64,000 bases of DNA, taken from the NCBI GenBank assembly GCA_963930645.1, contig OZ005654.1:266405700-266469699 (forward strand), read 5' to 3'. A model generated the notes under the pieces. The model did not search any database. It was not told the DNA's origin and saw only the letters and a program-made list of their open reading frames with translations. The stretch's first letter is position 1. Each line of letters opens with the position of its first letter. Source of the stretch: Salticus scenicus (lineage: Eukaryota; Arthropoda; Arachnida; Araneae; Salticidae). The position numbers and the translations under genes were made by a program. This document shows positions 1-11,816 of this stretch, piece after piece.

Positions 1-1786
1 TAAGATATTTAATATTTTTGCATTCTGATTACTGTATGCTACATGTTGCCAAGTTTTCTAAAAATAGCTTTGCACTGCGTCTAATACCCTAAGTAAGAAA
101 GAAAGAATTCTTTTTAAAAATCCATAATTTTAATGTTCTTTAAAAGTATTATTTTTATTTATAATACTCATGACAAAAAATTGTGCTCATTCTTTAAAAA
201 TATAACTTCAATCATTAAGATATTCAAATGTACAACGTGTCGAGAAAACTGTAAAAGTTTTTAGAAACAGCATTCCTTAAGTGACTAAACACGAAGTATA
301 TAATATGCATTCACTTTGTAAAAGCTTTTAACTAGTTTGTTGTACACTGAAACTGGTAATGGAAAACTTTGAGCGGATAAAATATTTTGAGATACAAGTA
401 ATTTGCATAATCAATATCGGATTTCTTTTAAAAGATTCGCAATAGTGGAAATGCTAGAGGTACTTTGCTTAAAATAATCCTTTTATAATTGTTATACTTT
501 GCATTACCGTTTTAAAGAAACATATCATCGGAAAAGTTTCAATTAATTGAAGTATATGGATTCTTAATATGAAACGTAATTATTATATGCTTTGATATGA
601 TTTAATAACAACAAAATTTAATTTTGGAGCATGTCGATATTATTAAAAGTTTGATTAACAGAAGAAAATCCAATTGATTTTATTAGTCTTTATCCGTACA
701 TCGTATTCTGAAATGCAAATTAAAAACATGTTTTATTTAAAGTATCACTTGCAAATAAATATATTTATTTTTATATTTACAAATACAGTTTTCCAGTATT
801 TATCACTGTTGTTCTATATAAAGAGTTAAACATATATTCTGTGAAATGTTTTAAAAATGGAACTATATGATTGTTTAATATAAAGCATAAGTACCATATG
901 CGTTGAAACGTTTTATAAACAACATAATTTAATTTTTAAATTCTTGATGAGCGCAAAGGTTTGAATAAGTGTATGAAATTGAAATGCCTTGAATAGTCTT
1001 TCTCCAAACTTTACCTCCTAAAATGTTGATTAAAAATATAATTTATTTAATATTTTATTTGTACTTATGTTTAATTGTTTTATACATACACAGAGTGGCC
1101 AAATTATTATGTGTACCTGAAAATTTCAGTTTTTTTGTGGAATAAAGTACTGGAGGAATCACCGTGAAACTTTAGGAGTGTAAGTGACATGTTATACCCC
1201 ATATATTTAAGTGAAAGTTTTGCCCCAAAAGCAAAAATTTCTGATATCACCCTGGTATAACTAATGCTTAAAATTCTTTTTGGTTATAGCATAGGATTAA
1301 GAGGCTTTTTGATATTATCTGTATAAAATTTATGAAGCTACCAGAAACATTCATAGAGATCTAATGTTTTCTTTAAAAATTACTCAAAAAATTGTATTAT
1401 TATTATTATTATTATTAGTATAATACTCAGGTTATTAAAACTGAAGCAAAACCTCTTTTAGAAAACTTGGCATAATGCATTATACACAACATACTGCATT
1501 TAAAATGCAGAAATATTAAATATTATATATATAAGAGTATTTTTTAAAAACAATTTTTAACTAAAGAAAGGTTGAAATAAATTTTATTTGCATAATTTAA
1601 TAGTGAAAAGTATTAAGCTACTGATATGAAAACCTCAAACAAATGTTGTAAAAATTAAAAAGTTTTAAAAGCTAGAGTGTTTTTAATTTAAATTCCTGTC
1701 TAAACAGAAAAACTAATCTATAATGAGCTATACTCATATTTTTATTTTAATTTTTGCTTTCTCTTACCCATAAGGTAGAGAAAATA
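1..1786. repeat. Copy A, segment 1 of the large duplication
   Basis: No gene seen. This stretch aligns collinearly with 24,010-27,140. For example, the tract around 230-430 (acaacgtgtcgagaaaactg onward) recurs near 24,240-24,440 and again at 22,660-22,870. The tract 1,090-1,400 (gtggccaaattattatgtgt onward) matches 25,095-25,400. Copy A has the empty sites of the hAT element (near 1,518) and the palindromic MITE (near 1,625) that occupy copy B. Confidence 0.8.
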
Positions 1787-2600
1787 TTGTTTTAGGGTCA
1801 AATTTTCGAAAGTGCGTTTTTGTTATATTTACACGTTTTGGGGTCCCATGAATACGAAAATCATGTTTTTAGCGAATGGTCTGTGTGTATGTCTGTCTGT
1901 GTGTCTGTGTGTCTTTGTGTGTGTGTGTTATCAGCATACCTCAAGAACAAGTAGTAGCAGAAATTCCAAACTCAGTATTCTAAATGTGTATGATATAGGG
2001 ATGCTAAAGTACGCTTTTTATTGAGATGAAGCAAATGGTTCGCGTACAGGGACGCCCAAGAGAATTCAATTACATTACGTCCATGGGGGAAAGTGCTGGT
2101 AAATAGAATTTAACATCTATAGACTTCACTAAACCAAATGAAACGAATATATACTTTTCATATTTGTAAAAACATGTCTCATGTAGAATATGGTAGGGAT
2201 ATCATTCACTGTTCGTTTACAGGGCTACACAAAAGAACTAGATAAAAGTGCGATAATCGTTGCAAACTGATGAAAGTATATTTCAGGCTGGGTCATGCAT
2301 GATTACTATAGGATTATATTTAGATGCACCATGTGGTCTGGATATAATCTTTGAAAGATATACAGAGCTGCAAATATTTAAGTGATAACATTCTTTTTTG
2401 TTGTTAGTGGATGTACTTTACTAAAAATATTTTACCATTTCCAGGAAAGCTGTTCGGGAATTGAAATAAATTACTCATAGAAATATGGTAAATAACGTAT
2501 GATTTTAATCTAAATATTCATGGCTTGTATTTTGTATATTTACACGTTTTAAGGTTTTTCTGATTACCTTAGTCAAGTTTTTTAATGTTTGATCTTCCTC
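1770..2600 (-). repeat. Copy-A-specific insertion with a dispersed (TG)n-adjacent repeat core
   Basis: This stretch has no counterpart in copy B. The core at 1,787-1,950, read on the minus strand, matches 53,480-53,660: a CA-rich microsatellite, then 'gacca-ttgc-aaaaacca', then 'gggacc-aaaacgtgtaaat', then a short terminal palindrome. A frame at 1,812-2,024 runs through the microsatellite and is not credible as a gene. The exact ends of the insertion were not found. Confidence 0.55.
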
Positions 2601-2985
2601 TGTGTCTCTTAGAGTGACTTAAAAACGAATAATTTTAGGAGATCCAAATTTGCAAGAAGCACTTTATTTAAAAATCCATTTACTAGGAGATTATTCACTT
2701 TTACAATGAACGTCCCACATATATGGTATATATATGGGGACTTCAGAATGTAGAAAAGGATGGGTAAAAAAAAACTAAAAACCCATAGAAATAGCATGGG
2801 ACGAAAACTAAAAAAACTCACAATATCAATTGTGTTAAAAAAAAAAAATAAAAAAAAAAGACTCACACCGGAAGTAATAGAAGGACAAAATTGACTAGAA
2901 GAAGACATCAAGGAGCGGGTGGGACCTTTCTTTAAATTTAAAAATTTAAATTTAAAACCTAATGTCGGTGCATAATAATTAAATG
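2600..2985. other. AT-rich stretch with A-runs, no gene
   Basis: A frame of 100 codons on the minus strand (2,609-2,911) is phenylalanine-rich because it translates A/T runs. It resembles no family and is not called. Nothing else is supported here. Confidence 0.5.
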
Positions 2986-4880
2986 ATATCTAATGAATGG
3001 TTGTAAAAATACTATGGTATTTTTACTACCTTTCGCAGTCGTATAATAATTAAATGATATCTGAGGAGTAAAAGTCATAAAAGCATTTTGTGAAATACTT
3101 AGTTAAGTTATTTAAATTAATTTAAAAATCTTTTATAAATTCAAAAATTACTTTCGCATAAAAAACGGTTTAAAAAAATAACATTTAGTTCGGTTCAATT
3201 TTGCTTAAAATTATATCAAACTAATTTTTATTAGATTATTTATTCTATTATAAAACATCATTTATAAAATAGTTAAAACCTGTCGTTAAATAAAGTAGTA
3301 AAAATACTACAGTATTTTTACTACCTTTCGCAGTAGTGTAATAATTCAACCGATAGCGTAAATTAACATTAAGTAGGCATTTCTTATAAAGCCAAAAATC
3401 TTTTAATTTAAAAATAAAGTTTATAAATAACTTATTTAAGAAACGTTAAAAAATTATAACATATCATAATTCATTAAGGCTAAAATGAGAAAAAGTTTTC
3501 CAGGAGGTATGTTATCACATAACAAGAATAGTTATAGATTTAAATACAAGACATACATTATGCAAATTATTTTTTATATTTGAATTACGCTAAAAGAAAA
3601 ATTCTATTTTAAAACGCTTTTTTAGAAATTTATTATTTATACAATATCTTCTTTAATAAGTATTTCTCTCAGTAATATTTATTGGATATTAGATATTTAA
3701 ATTCATAAAGAGAAAAACGGCGTGATTTAGCAGATTCAACATAATATCAGAAGTAATAAAATTGCATATATTTTCTTGAAGAAAATTTATCGTTCTTAAA
3801 CTGCCAAGCGCATTTGGCAAAAACATGCAAAATAGGAATTATAAAAACTTTTAATAATTGCGAAAGTACATTTGTTAAATTTAAAATTAAATTAACTTTA
3901 AATTAAAACATACATAAAATCTAATGATTTCATAAAATACTGCTCATGACTTTTTTTGTATAGAAATAAGTTTGAAATAAATTTTATGTAAAACTGTAAG
4001 CTGTTATCATTATGGATCTATATAAATTGTAATTTGAAGGAAATAACAATATGGTATATAGCCCAATAAATAAAATACTAATGCAATTCTTAGTTTATCT
4101 TAGAGTTAAACAAACATCACTTAATAGGTTTTAAATTTTCTTTTTAAACTAAAATTTTATTATTACGGTTTTATTATCTTCTGTATAGTTATAAGATTCC
4201 TTATTGCAAACATTTTCAATTAATGCTTACAGATTTTTTTTTTTTTTTTTTTTTTAGGCAGTTATTTTGAGGTTATTTTATGTAATAAAAGGACAATTAA
4301 TATTTTTATGTAACTGAAACGATGTAAGCATATTGAATTATGATAAGTAAAGGAATTACTAAAACTCTTTTTACAACGATTATTATTATTAATATTATTA
4401 TTTTATGTCTGTGTGTGTGTCTGTCTGTGTGTGTTTATGTGTGTAATGCAGGATACTTGGATTATTCGTTGTTTTTAATTAGGGCATAAATAAACATTCT
4501 AGGAATATTAATGTATTAAAAACTTTGATAATTTTCTAATTTTCTTTTTAAAACTACATATAATAAAAAGAACAGAATGGCTTTAGGGTTAAAGAATAAA
4601 AATTAGATCGAGGAGAAAACAATAAATATTTCAACGTGAAATAAAACTTTACAAACCTTAGATTGATACAGTTCGAAGCGTGATAATGTTATTGTGTACA
4701 AATTAATTAAAATGGCTTTTAGTAAAGTATACCTCTTTGATTTTACAGACATTACACTAGATGTCTGTGTGATACAAACGATATGTTATCGAGTTAAGTT
4801 CAATTTTTTTTTTTTTCTTTTGTTACTTTCAGGTTACATTTTAAAGCTTCAATAATTATGAACTGCAGATAAAATGATAA
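2986..4880. repeat. Copy A, segment 2
   Basis: Collinear with 27,940-29,730 in copy B; 'gatatctgaggagtaaaa' at about 3,055 corresponds to 'gatatctaaggagtaaaa' near 27,990. It contains a T-run (4,232-4,255) and a short TG/TC microsatellite (4,405-4,445). Two near-palindromes centred on 'atact-rtggt/agt-attt' lie near 3,005-3,030 and 3,298-3,325, and a third is at the matching place in copy B (about 28,230). No gene. Confidence 0.75.
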
Positions 4881-4884
4881 TGTA

Positions 4885-5495
4885 ATGGGTTATTTTTGCG
4901 GTCTAGTTGCAAAATCAGCCGTCTCTAAAAAACAAAATTTTGAGAAAAAACTAATTTTTTAACCACACTAGACTAAAGTAACGTAGGAAACGAAACTCTT
5001 TAATTTTATAATCATTAGATTAATATATCTGAAAACTCGAAATAAGGTGGTAGGGGCACGTGATGTGAGGGGATTATTAAATTTTTTATTTTGTATTTGA
5101 CCATATTTACAACTCATTTTGGAGCTGGCTGGTTTTGTAACAAACTAGAGTTTAATTTTAGCTAAATTTAATATGATTATTGGATTTTTAGGGTTGCAAA
5201 TATACAAAATATTTTGTTCAATTAAATTTTATTTATAAACTAGCCAACTTCGGCGACCACCTGGTTCGCAATTCTTGAAAAATCCGACTTTAAGAAACAT
5301 AGATATTAAAATGAACGGTTATAAAACTCACCAGCCGTAGGATTTGACTGTTTTTACCACACATAGTGATTTCCAAACGCAACTAAAACAAGGATGGATC
5401 GTCTTTGCCACGATTTCTCGTTTCCAGATGGTGAAAACCTTTAGTTAGAACGTTTACTTAGATTCTGGAACTATACGACACATTTCATCTTCACA
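4885..5495. other. Copy-A-specific insertion of unknown class
   Basis: Copy B jumps directly from 'gataatgtaa-' (29,715) to 'cacatattctgcacatatttt' (29,745), while copy A has about 600 extra bases. The segment includes 'aaactagccaacttcggcga' near 5,245, which resembles the 'actag...cttcg' start of the microsatellite-tailed repeats at 38,095, 48,728 and 55,180. No reading frame or clear terminal repeat was found. Confidence 0.4.
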
Positions 5496-6121
5496 TATTT
5501 CGTACATATTTTATTTTATTAAAAAACAGTCCGAGATAACAGAATATAAAGGATACACAATTTGATGAAAAATGTCGCTAACATATCGTTGAGATTTTAG
5601 AGTGTCATATAAACTGTTAAATGTGTACTACTGATAATATATTTTTTTTAAAGTAAAATTAGAGAGAAAAATGAACGGAGATGTTAAAAAGATTTTATAT
5701 TCATTATAACGATTAATATTAATCTAATTATTTATTTGTGAGAATATATTTGTGACTTAAAATGCTTTTTCTAAAATAGAATCTTCTATTTCTAATTTTT
5801 ATCGAGAAATTAAATAATGAAAATTGATAACAATTGAGAATAAATATTGAAAATATCCATTATTTACTTTCAACTAAGAATTGCTTTAAATCTACAAAGT
5901 TTCTGGGTAAACATATCAGACATTTTACTGTACTTTTTATGGTGTAGAATGACTAGCTGCATCCTGCTGTGAAAAAAGATTTCAGCCCACACAATCACCT
6001 CAGAGGTAAGATCTTCCGGCCACTATATGTAAAATTCTTATTGGGACCTCTATCTCTGGTGCCCTCTACAATTGTCTGATATAATGCTTCCCAAGAATTA
6101 TCGCTGAACACTATTAGCATA
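5496..6121. repeat. Copy A, segment 3
   Basis: Collinear with 29,740-30,365; 'aaaacagtccgagataacag' near 5,523 corresponds to 'aaaacagtctgacataacag' near 29,768. It ends at the target site of the MITE that follows. No gene. Confidence 0.75.
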
Positions 6122-6439
6122 ACCTCCTTAACTAGATGCCTGTCGCGTAGCTTGGAAACTAGGCAACAGTTGAAGCGGTAGACAGCGCCACCTAGTGCAG
6201 ATTATGGGACTTGCTTATTCAACTGTCACCAATAATTTAAAGAAATGATACATGATATATATAATCGACGTTTCTTCGATTCTATTCGCCTTTTATGTAT
6301 ATCATATCCCATTTTTAAAAATTTTTGGTGGCTGTTGAATAAAAATGTTGCGCAATCTGTACCAGGTGGCGCTGTCTACCGCTTCAACTGTTGCCTAGTT
6401 TCCGAGCTACGCGACAGACATCTAGTTAAGGAGGCTATG
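6122..6439. mobile_element. 318-bp MITE with long terminal inverted repeats and about 11-bp target duplication
   Basis: The left arm (6,122-6,205) and right arm (6,355-6,439) are inverted copies: 'cctccttaactagatg' at the left is mirrored by 'catctagttaaggagg' at the right, and both arms carry 'ggtggcgctgtctaccgctt' or its complement. The sequence ctattagcata occurs directly on both sides (6,111-6,121 and 6,440-6,450). Copy B at about 30,345 has a single 'ctattagcctacc' and no element. A 9-11 bp duplication with long TIRs suggests a Mutator-like MITE, which is an inference. A 94-codon frame across it (6,245-6,529) is not a gene. Confidence 0.8.
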
Positions 6440-6450
6440 CTATTAGCATA

Positions 6451-7889
6451 CCTGGTTACATTTATATTTTTTTTATTTTCTGAAGCACATTTAGGACCCG
6501 TATATTTTTCACATCAATTTTGCTTGTAGAGAAATTTTCCACAATATGTAATTATAATGAAAAAAGAAGAAAAACGCTCTTTGAAAATAGTGGTATGAAA
6601 AAAGAGTGTATATTATCAAAACTCCGTAATAAATTATAAATGTTAACAGGTATGTATTCGATAACAGTACTCTGACATATTCGATAATAATCTACGAAAC
6701 CTACTTCAATGCTCTATTGATATTGTAAAGTTTGAACATAACGTTTGAACATTTTGAACATAACGCCGTCTTAACTACGTGCTATAAGATCGTGCAAAGT
6801 ATGTCTCATATGTATACCCTGGACATACAGGCTACCGATGACTTTGTTGCAGTTAATATATTAGCTAGTAACTTTTCACAATCTTCTCCCAATGGTTCAG
6901 TTAGCGACCTATTTCTTTGTATGACAACTCAACTGCACACCGAATAAACGATAATGTTTCGAGTCGTTATATTCTGTATAAAGTCTCCAAAAATTTTTTT
7001 AAGACACGCTTGGTTCTGTCGAAAGAAAGCTGAAACGTATAACAAGAATTGTTAAACCATCTGCAATTGTTTTACCTCCAACGCCGTATATCATTCTGTA
7101 ATCGAAGTTATTATATGCTGGTCTTGATTATTTAACTGTTAAATGGTACTAACACTAAAACTCTTGCTATTTGTATTTTCTAAAGAACAGCTTAATTAGA
7201 GAAATTAATTTTAACTTTACTGATCATAGAAAACGCGACAAAAACCGTAACGTCTTCTTTATTTGTAATATATTATTAAAAGTTAAAGCTCTAAAAAATT
7301 ACAAATTCATTAACATAAAAAGTTATAATTTACTTGCTAATTTTTTAATGAAGTATTTTTTAGATATCTTTGTAAAATTTAGTTAGTATAATAAAGGAGT
7401 CGTATTTTTATGTTTTTATTCTCTGCATTAAATTTATATAAACCATATTATTGTTTTTCATATTGGGGAAAGCATTGACTCTTGATTAGTTTCTCATACC
7501 TTTAAATAAGTTTCGTTTCTCTTAAATTTAATCAAGCTACACCAACGATTAAAAAAAATTATTAATAAATATAAATATAAATAAATATATATATATATAT
7601 ATATATATGTGTATTTTCTTATTCATTATTTTTTTCTTTTTGAAGGGAGAAAACTATTATTGTTATTACTATTAGATACAATAATTCTCTCTATGAAATA
7701 TTAATCAAGAAACAATAAATTCTAAATTAAAATGCATATAATTCAAAAAAATTGACTGAATCAGACACTGTAATGAAATAATAAGCTTCTGTGCGCACTT
7801 CCCAAAAAGTCAAATTTCAATGACAGTTTTTAAAGTATTGTATTATAATTGTCAAAACTTTAATTTTTTTTCAGAATTTTATACTATCT

Positions 7890-7923
<34 letters not shown>

Positions 7924-7957
7924 AAGATTTTTCTTTTACATATATAGTTTATTCAGA
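6451..7957. repeat. Copy A, segment 4, with a copy-A-specific stretch at 6,730-7,095
   Basis: 6,451-6,729 matches 30,400-30,597 plus 35,706-35,740, which flank the gypsy element in copy B. 7,096-7,957 matches 35,748-36,790. The intervening 6,730-7,095 has no match in copy B; it contains a 71-codon frame (6,732-6,947) that I do not recognise. A (TA)n tract lies at 7,585-7,609. No supported gene. Confidence 0.7.
7890..7921. repeat. Poly-A tract
   Basis: A run of about 31 A. The matching copy-B position (36,735-36,765) reads 'aagaacaaacaaacaaacaa', so the run expanded in copy A only. It lies just before the Penelope insertion, but no causal link is shown. Confidence 0.8.
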
Positions 7958-8065
7958 AATATTTATTCCACTTTTTTATATATATGCTGTTTTAATAATT
8001 ATGAAAAAGTAATATACAAAATAACTTTCAGCATATCAATCTTAAAATCTTTAATAAATTTTATT

Positions 8066-8118
8066 TTATTTCCAACGTTTCGGTTAAATTCCTTCATTAA
8101 CCTTCTTCAGGGAAGAAA
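8066..8118 (-). ncRNA. Hammerhead-ribozyme-like motif in the Penelope 3' region
   Basis: On the minus strand the sequence reads CTGAAGA (8,110-8,104), one extra A, then a GGTTA/TAACC stem, then GAAAC and GTT. The strands flanking the core, TTCC before and GGAA after, can pair as helix I. Hammerhead motifs are known from Penelope terminal repeats. There is one unpaired base between the core and helix II, and helix III is only AC/GU, so it may be a weak or dimer-dependent form. Confidence 0.5.
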
Positions 8119-8371
8119 CGATGTTTAAAAAACCTTAAACATAGATAATTTAGGTTATTCCTTGATATAACAAATACAACTTCTAGGAGAATTAACAGAT
8201 GATTACACAACTTATAAAAATATACTATATACATTTAAAAAATATGCTAAAACATTTAAATGAACTTGAAACATGACACTACAAGAAAAGTAACTACTAA
8301 AAGCAAATGGAATCAAAAGTATCAATATTGCGGGGTTGCCAGAACTAAGCTAAAAGCAGGGTAACCATAAA

Positions 8372-8773
8372 TTAATTTAAGCCCAAGCAATGAAGCCAAA
8401 TTGATGGGGGGTTTATGGATAAGGAATCGCTACAAATTTCTGTTTTTCTTTTAATAATTTCGAATGAATCATAAAGAAGAGCTTGGTTTCTATTTTCAGT
8501 ATTGTAAATTATCCTGGCATTTTCAAAATCGGGGTCAATGGGATTAGTATTATAATTTCGTGAAAAAGCTTTGTTGGGTCTGTTATATTTTAAATCTGCA
8601 ATATGTTCTTTCATTCTATCACAAAAAGGTCTATTAGTCATTCCCATATAGTAGTTAGATTTATTATCCACTTTATATGGGATTTCATAAACACCAGATT
8701 TTAATTTGGAGGGAGGAGTATCAAATTTTTTAGAAATTAATGAATTTAATTTTAGAGGAGCTTTAACAACCAA
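8372..8773 (-). pseudogene. GIY-YIG endonuclease domain of the Penelope element
   Basis: Residues 27-29 read GVY and residues 41-44 read YYMG, the two halves of the GIY-YIG signature. They are followed by Arg-53 and His-57 in 'RMKEH' and by an asparagine/histidine-type region before 'ALLYDSFEIIK'. The Ile of YIG is Met here, and the usual Glu in the 'LLE' position is Asp, so activity is uncertain. The domain follows the RT on the same strand after a decayed linker (8,958-8,752, a different frame), as in canonical Penelope elements where it nicks the target DNA. The start at 8,773 is only the first Met of the frame; the true frame continues from upstream. Confidence 0.8.
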
Positions 8774-9033
8774 ATGAACTTTTTTATGTTTAAATAATTT
8801 AGAAACTCCTTCATTAATACCAGGCCAATATTGAATTTTCTTAAATTTATTAATAGAGGAGATATTATCATTAGAAGATGAAGAAGGGGAGGAGGGGACA
8901 TAATTTTATAAATTAATTTATTTATAGTCTTGATTTTATAACCATAATTTAAAGCCAAATTATAAATAAAATCGATTTATTGGTCTAAGGCCTCAAGGGT
9001 AGAACAATGACTAAAAGCACGTTTAATCAAAAA

Positions 9034-10220
9034 TCAAAAATTAGCTATTTTATATGACCAGGGTAAAGGATAATTGCTATGAAAAGTATATGGAATAATA
9101 TTGGGCTTCCTATAAACAGAAGTTTCAACATATTGATTAAAACGTTTAATTTTAATATCCAAAAAGGCTAAAACATTTTCATTATTTTCAGTTTCTAAAG
9201 TATATTGAAGGTTGGGTTTTACGTTATTGATTATATCTAAAAAATCCTTAGGAGAACTAGATGGATTTTGCCATATTATAAAAATATCATCTACAAATCT
9301 TTTCCACAATTTAATACAATGCTTATGTTTTTTAATAAAATTATTCTCAAAATCCCTTAATTCAAACTCAGCTAATAGACCAGATATAGCTGAGCCCATA
9401 GGTGCTCCGGTAGTTGTTTATAGATTTTACCGTTAAATTTAAAATAATTATTATATATTATCAGTTTTAATGCTTCTTTAATAGCAGTTTTTTCAGATTG
9501 AGAATAGTCAGTAGATAAATTGAGTCTATTACTTATTATATGAAAAACACAGTCCAAAAAGTTCACAATATCTAAACTAGCAATGGAATCTTGCGGCTGT
9601 ATATTATGTTCAAATAGATCATCTAAAAATTTAGCCGGATCTGAAATTGAATAAGTAGATTCAGGAAGTAAACTCTTTAAAACAGGAAATAAAGCTTTCT
9701 CAATAAAATATGTAGGGCTGGAATATTTCGCTACAATGGGTCTAACTGAAGGTATTTCTTTATGATCTTTATATTTACCAATTAGCTGAGGAGGAAAAGA
9801 AAAGAGATTTTCTTTAATAATTTTTTTCATATTATCTGGCCATTTATACTTCTTGATTAATTTTTTAACTTTGTATTTTAAATTAGTAGTAGGATCTTTT
9901 TCAATTTGTATACAATCCATCTTTTCGATAGATTCTTTCATAAGATTAACATATTGAGTAGTTTCTAAAACAACAAATTTCTTTGTTTTATCAGATTGAA
10001 CAATTATTATATCTGGATTATTTTTTTAATTTTGAATAACTTTAAGAGTATTTTTATCAACCTTGTTAGATGTTTTTTGCTTAATAGAACGATATAATTT
10101 ACTATAAATTAGAGATCTCAATTCATCACGTTGATTTTCATCAGTGTATAAAATAGCATCTTCAAGTTCGGATATATAACCTTGATAATTAATATTATAT
10201 TGGGGAACACACACACACAC
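9034..10220 (-). pseudogene. Penelope-like reverse transcriptase (broken)
   Basis: Three frames carry the RT. The fragment 10,220-10,026 ends in an in-frame stop. 9,941-9,372 (189 codons) contains 'SVRPIVAKY' and 'SLDIVNF', the latter holding the first catalytic Asp. After a frameshift near 9,372-9,440, 9,399-9,034 contains 'MGSAISGLLAE' (the PMG...LLAE palm motif) and 'KRFVDDIFIIW' with the Asp pair at residues 37-38, then 'VLAFLDIKI'. These are the Penelope RT motifs in their usual order. The first residues of the upstream frame (MCVCV) are translated microsatellite, not protein. It is inactive as written because of at least one stop and two frameshifts. The RT would copy its own RNA at a nicked target in the nucleus. 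Confidence 0.85.
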
Positions 10221-10227
10221 AACACAT

Positions 10228-10232
10228 ATACA

Positions 10233-10259
<27 letters not shown>
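10228..10259. repeat. (TA)n microsatellite at the Penelope 5' truncation
   Basis: A CA tract followed by a TA tract forms the boundary between the truncated Penelope element and the resumption of copy A at about 10,260. Confidence 0.8.
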
Positions 10260-10263
<4 letters not shown>

Positions 10264-11816
10264 AATTAAGGTTTCCGAAATTTAATTATTTAAAGACATA
10301 ATCTTTTTGTACGATTTCTTTGCAACATTGATTCTCTATCAAAAAAAAATTATCCGAACCGTACAATTTTGACAGTATTTAGATTAAAATCTTTCTGATA
10401 AGATCAGAGAAAAAAAAAAGAAAACACATGATTCGCTTATCATATTTGCACAGTTTATTAAAAAATAATTGAATTTCTTACCATGTTCCCTTAAACCGAT
10501 TTCAAATGCTCAAAGATATGTCATACTTTCTCATAGAACAATGTACGATAAGAAAAAATCAGGGAGGTGAAAAGAGATTAAAGAGCCTAAGGTGGAGAAC
10601 AATAAATATTGTTATGAAAGGAAATGAATGAATTAATATTTTTAAAATAAATCTACTTGAGATTTCCTATGAAGGTATAATAACTTTGTTTTTCGTTCAA
10701 AGAACGGATATATTTTTTTGAGAACATCGCCTTTAGGGTGTTAAAATAGAAATTTTCATAGTTTTACTGAATTTTTTGATAAACAGAATTCTTTCATCTA
10801 TGAAAGTGTTTTCATGTGAAGTGTGTTGAAAAACTTATTAAAATATAAGATAAGTGTATTCTTTGGAAAATATCTTTTTTAATAATTGCAAACTAAAATA
10901 AAAAATGTAATTTTAAAATTTTATAATTAATGTTATTGACAGTTTGTTGTTTCTTGAAAAGAAGTATCTTTGAGAGTTTCTAATTCTAATTATTTCTCTT
11001 TAGTTATAATCGATTTTTAATTTCAAAAAGGATTGAAATCGTCATTTTATTTTTCTTTTTTAAGTATAATAAAAAAAATTTCTATTATTTTGTTACTTAT
11101 TTTTAATAATACGTATAATAAGTCTTTTTAACTAGTATTTACTTACTTATTTTCTTACCAATTTAATTACTAGTTTTCACAGACGAGCCTTGAAAAAAGT
11201 AATATTATAAAAAACATTATTTAAAAAAAAAGATATCGAAATTAATTTTGCAATAGAGAATTGAACTATTATTCTATTCGATTATTATATTCAAAATTTC
11301 GTTGAAATTTATATATTTTTCTTCATATAAATGTAGATATTTAGCGCTAAATTTCATTCTCTTTTTAATAACTCTTAGATATAATCTTAAATTTATAGAT
11401 TTTTTTCCTTAAAAAAAAAAAAAAAAGTACTGTTCATAATAAGCTAAATTATCGAAACATTTTTCAGTAAAAAAGAATAGTTTATTACAATTATGTTATT
11501 ATTGTTTATTTTATTTTTTCTAAAAGATTACAATTTTTTTCGGAAATTCATGCACTTAGATAAAACTTCTAACAGTATATATCACAGTGGTCGTCAACCG
11601 GTGCTCCAAGAAAAACTTTTAAGTGGTACGCAGGAAAGACATAACATTATCTACATTTTTAGTTTTTATTAGAAATAATACAGATATAATTTTATATTTA
11701 GGATTTTCTGAGTAACTCGTACTCAAAAATTAGATATAAGAATTTTCAGGATGAGGGAGAGGAAAAATTGAATAATCAATAATAATAATAATAATAATAA
11801 TAAAAATAATTGTAAA
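10260..11816. repeat. Copy A, segment 5
   Basis: Collinear with 37,215-38,090 and 39,015-39,640 of copy B; for example 'catgttcccttaaaccgatt' near 10,482 matches 'catgttcccttaaactgatt' near 37,460. At 11,603 'caaccggtgctccaag' is the unoccupied target of the 8.8-kb element in copy B. No gene. Confidence 0.8.

Larger units (their letters stand above)
7958..10220 (-). mobile_element. Penelope-like element 1 (RT plus C-terminal GIY-YIG endonuclease), 5'-truncated and decayed
   Basis: Copy B lacks this stretch, and copy A resumes at about 10,255. On the minus strand the order is reverse transcriptase, then GIY-YIG nuclease, then an about 300-bp 3' region carrying a hammerhead-like motif. That is the architecture of EN-containing Penelope elements. 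The upstream end stops in a CA/TG microsatellite at about 10,208-10,225, with no start region, so the element is 5'-truncated. The reading frame is broken in several places. The downstream end is only approximate (7,958-8,040). Confidence 0.85.

Noticed and set aside
2609..2911. 100-codon minus-strand frame, membrane-like
   Set aside because: It is Phe/Leu-rich because it translates A/T homopolymers; it has no homology and no conservation in copy B.
11583..11605. Another CACAGTG terminus in copy A
   Set aside because: The heptamer is followed by 'gtcgtcaaccgg', unlike the TIRs of the 8.8-kb element, and there is no inverted partner; chance or a hAT-like end.
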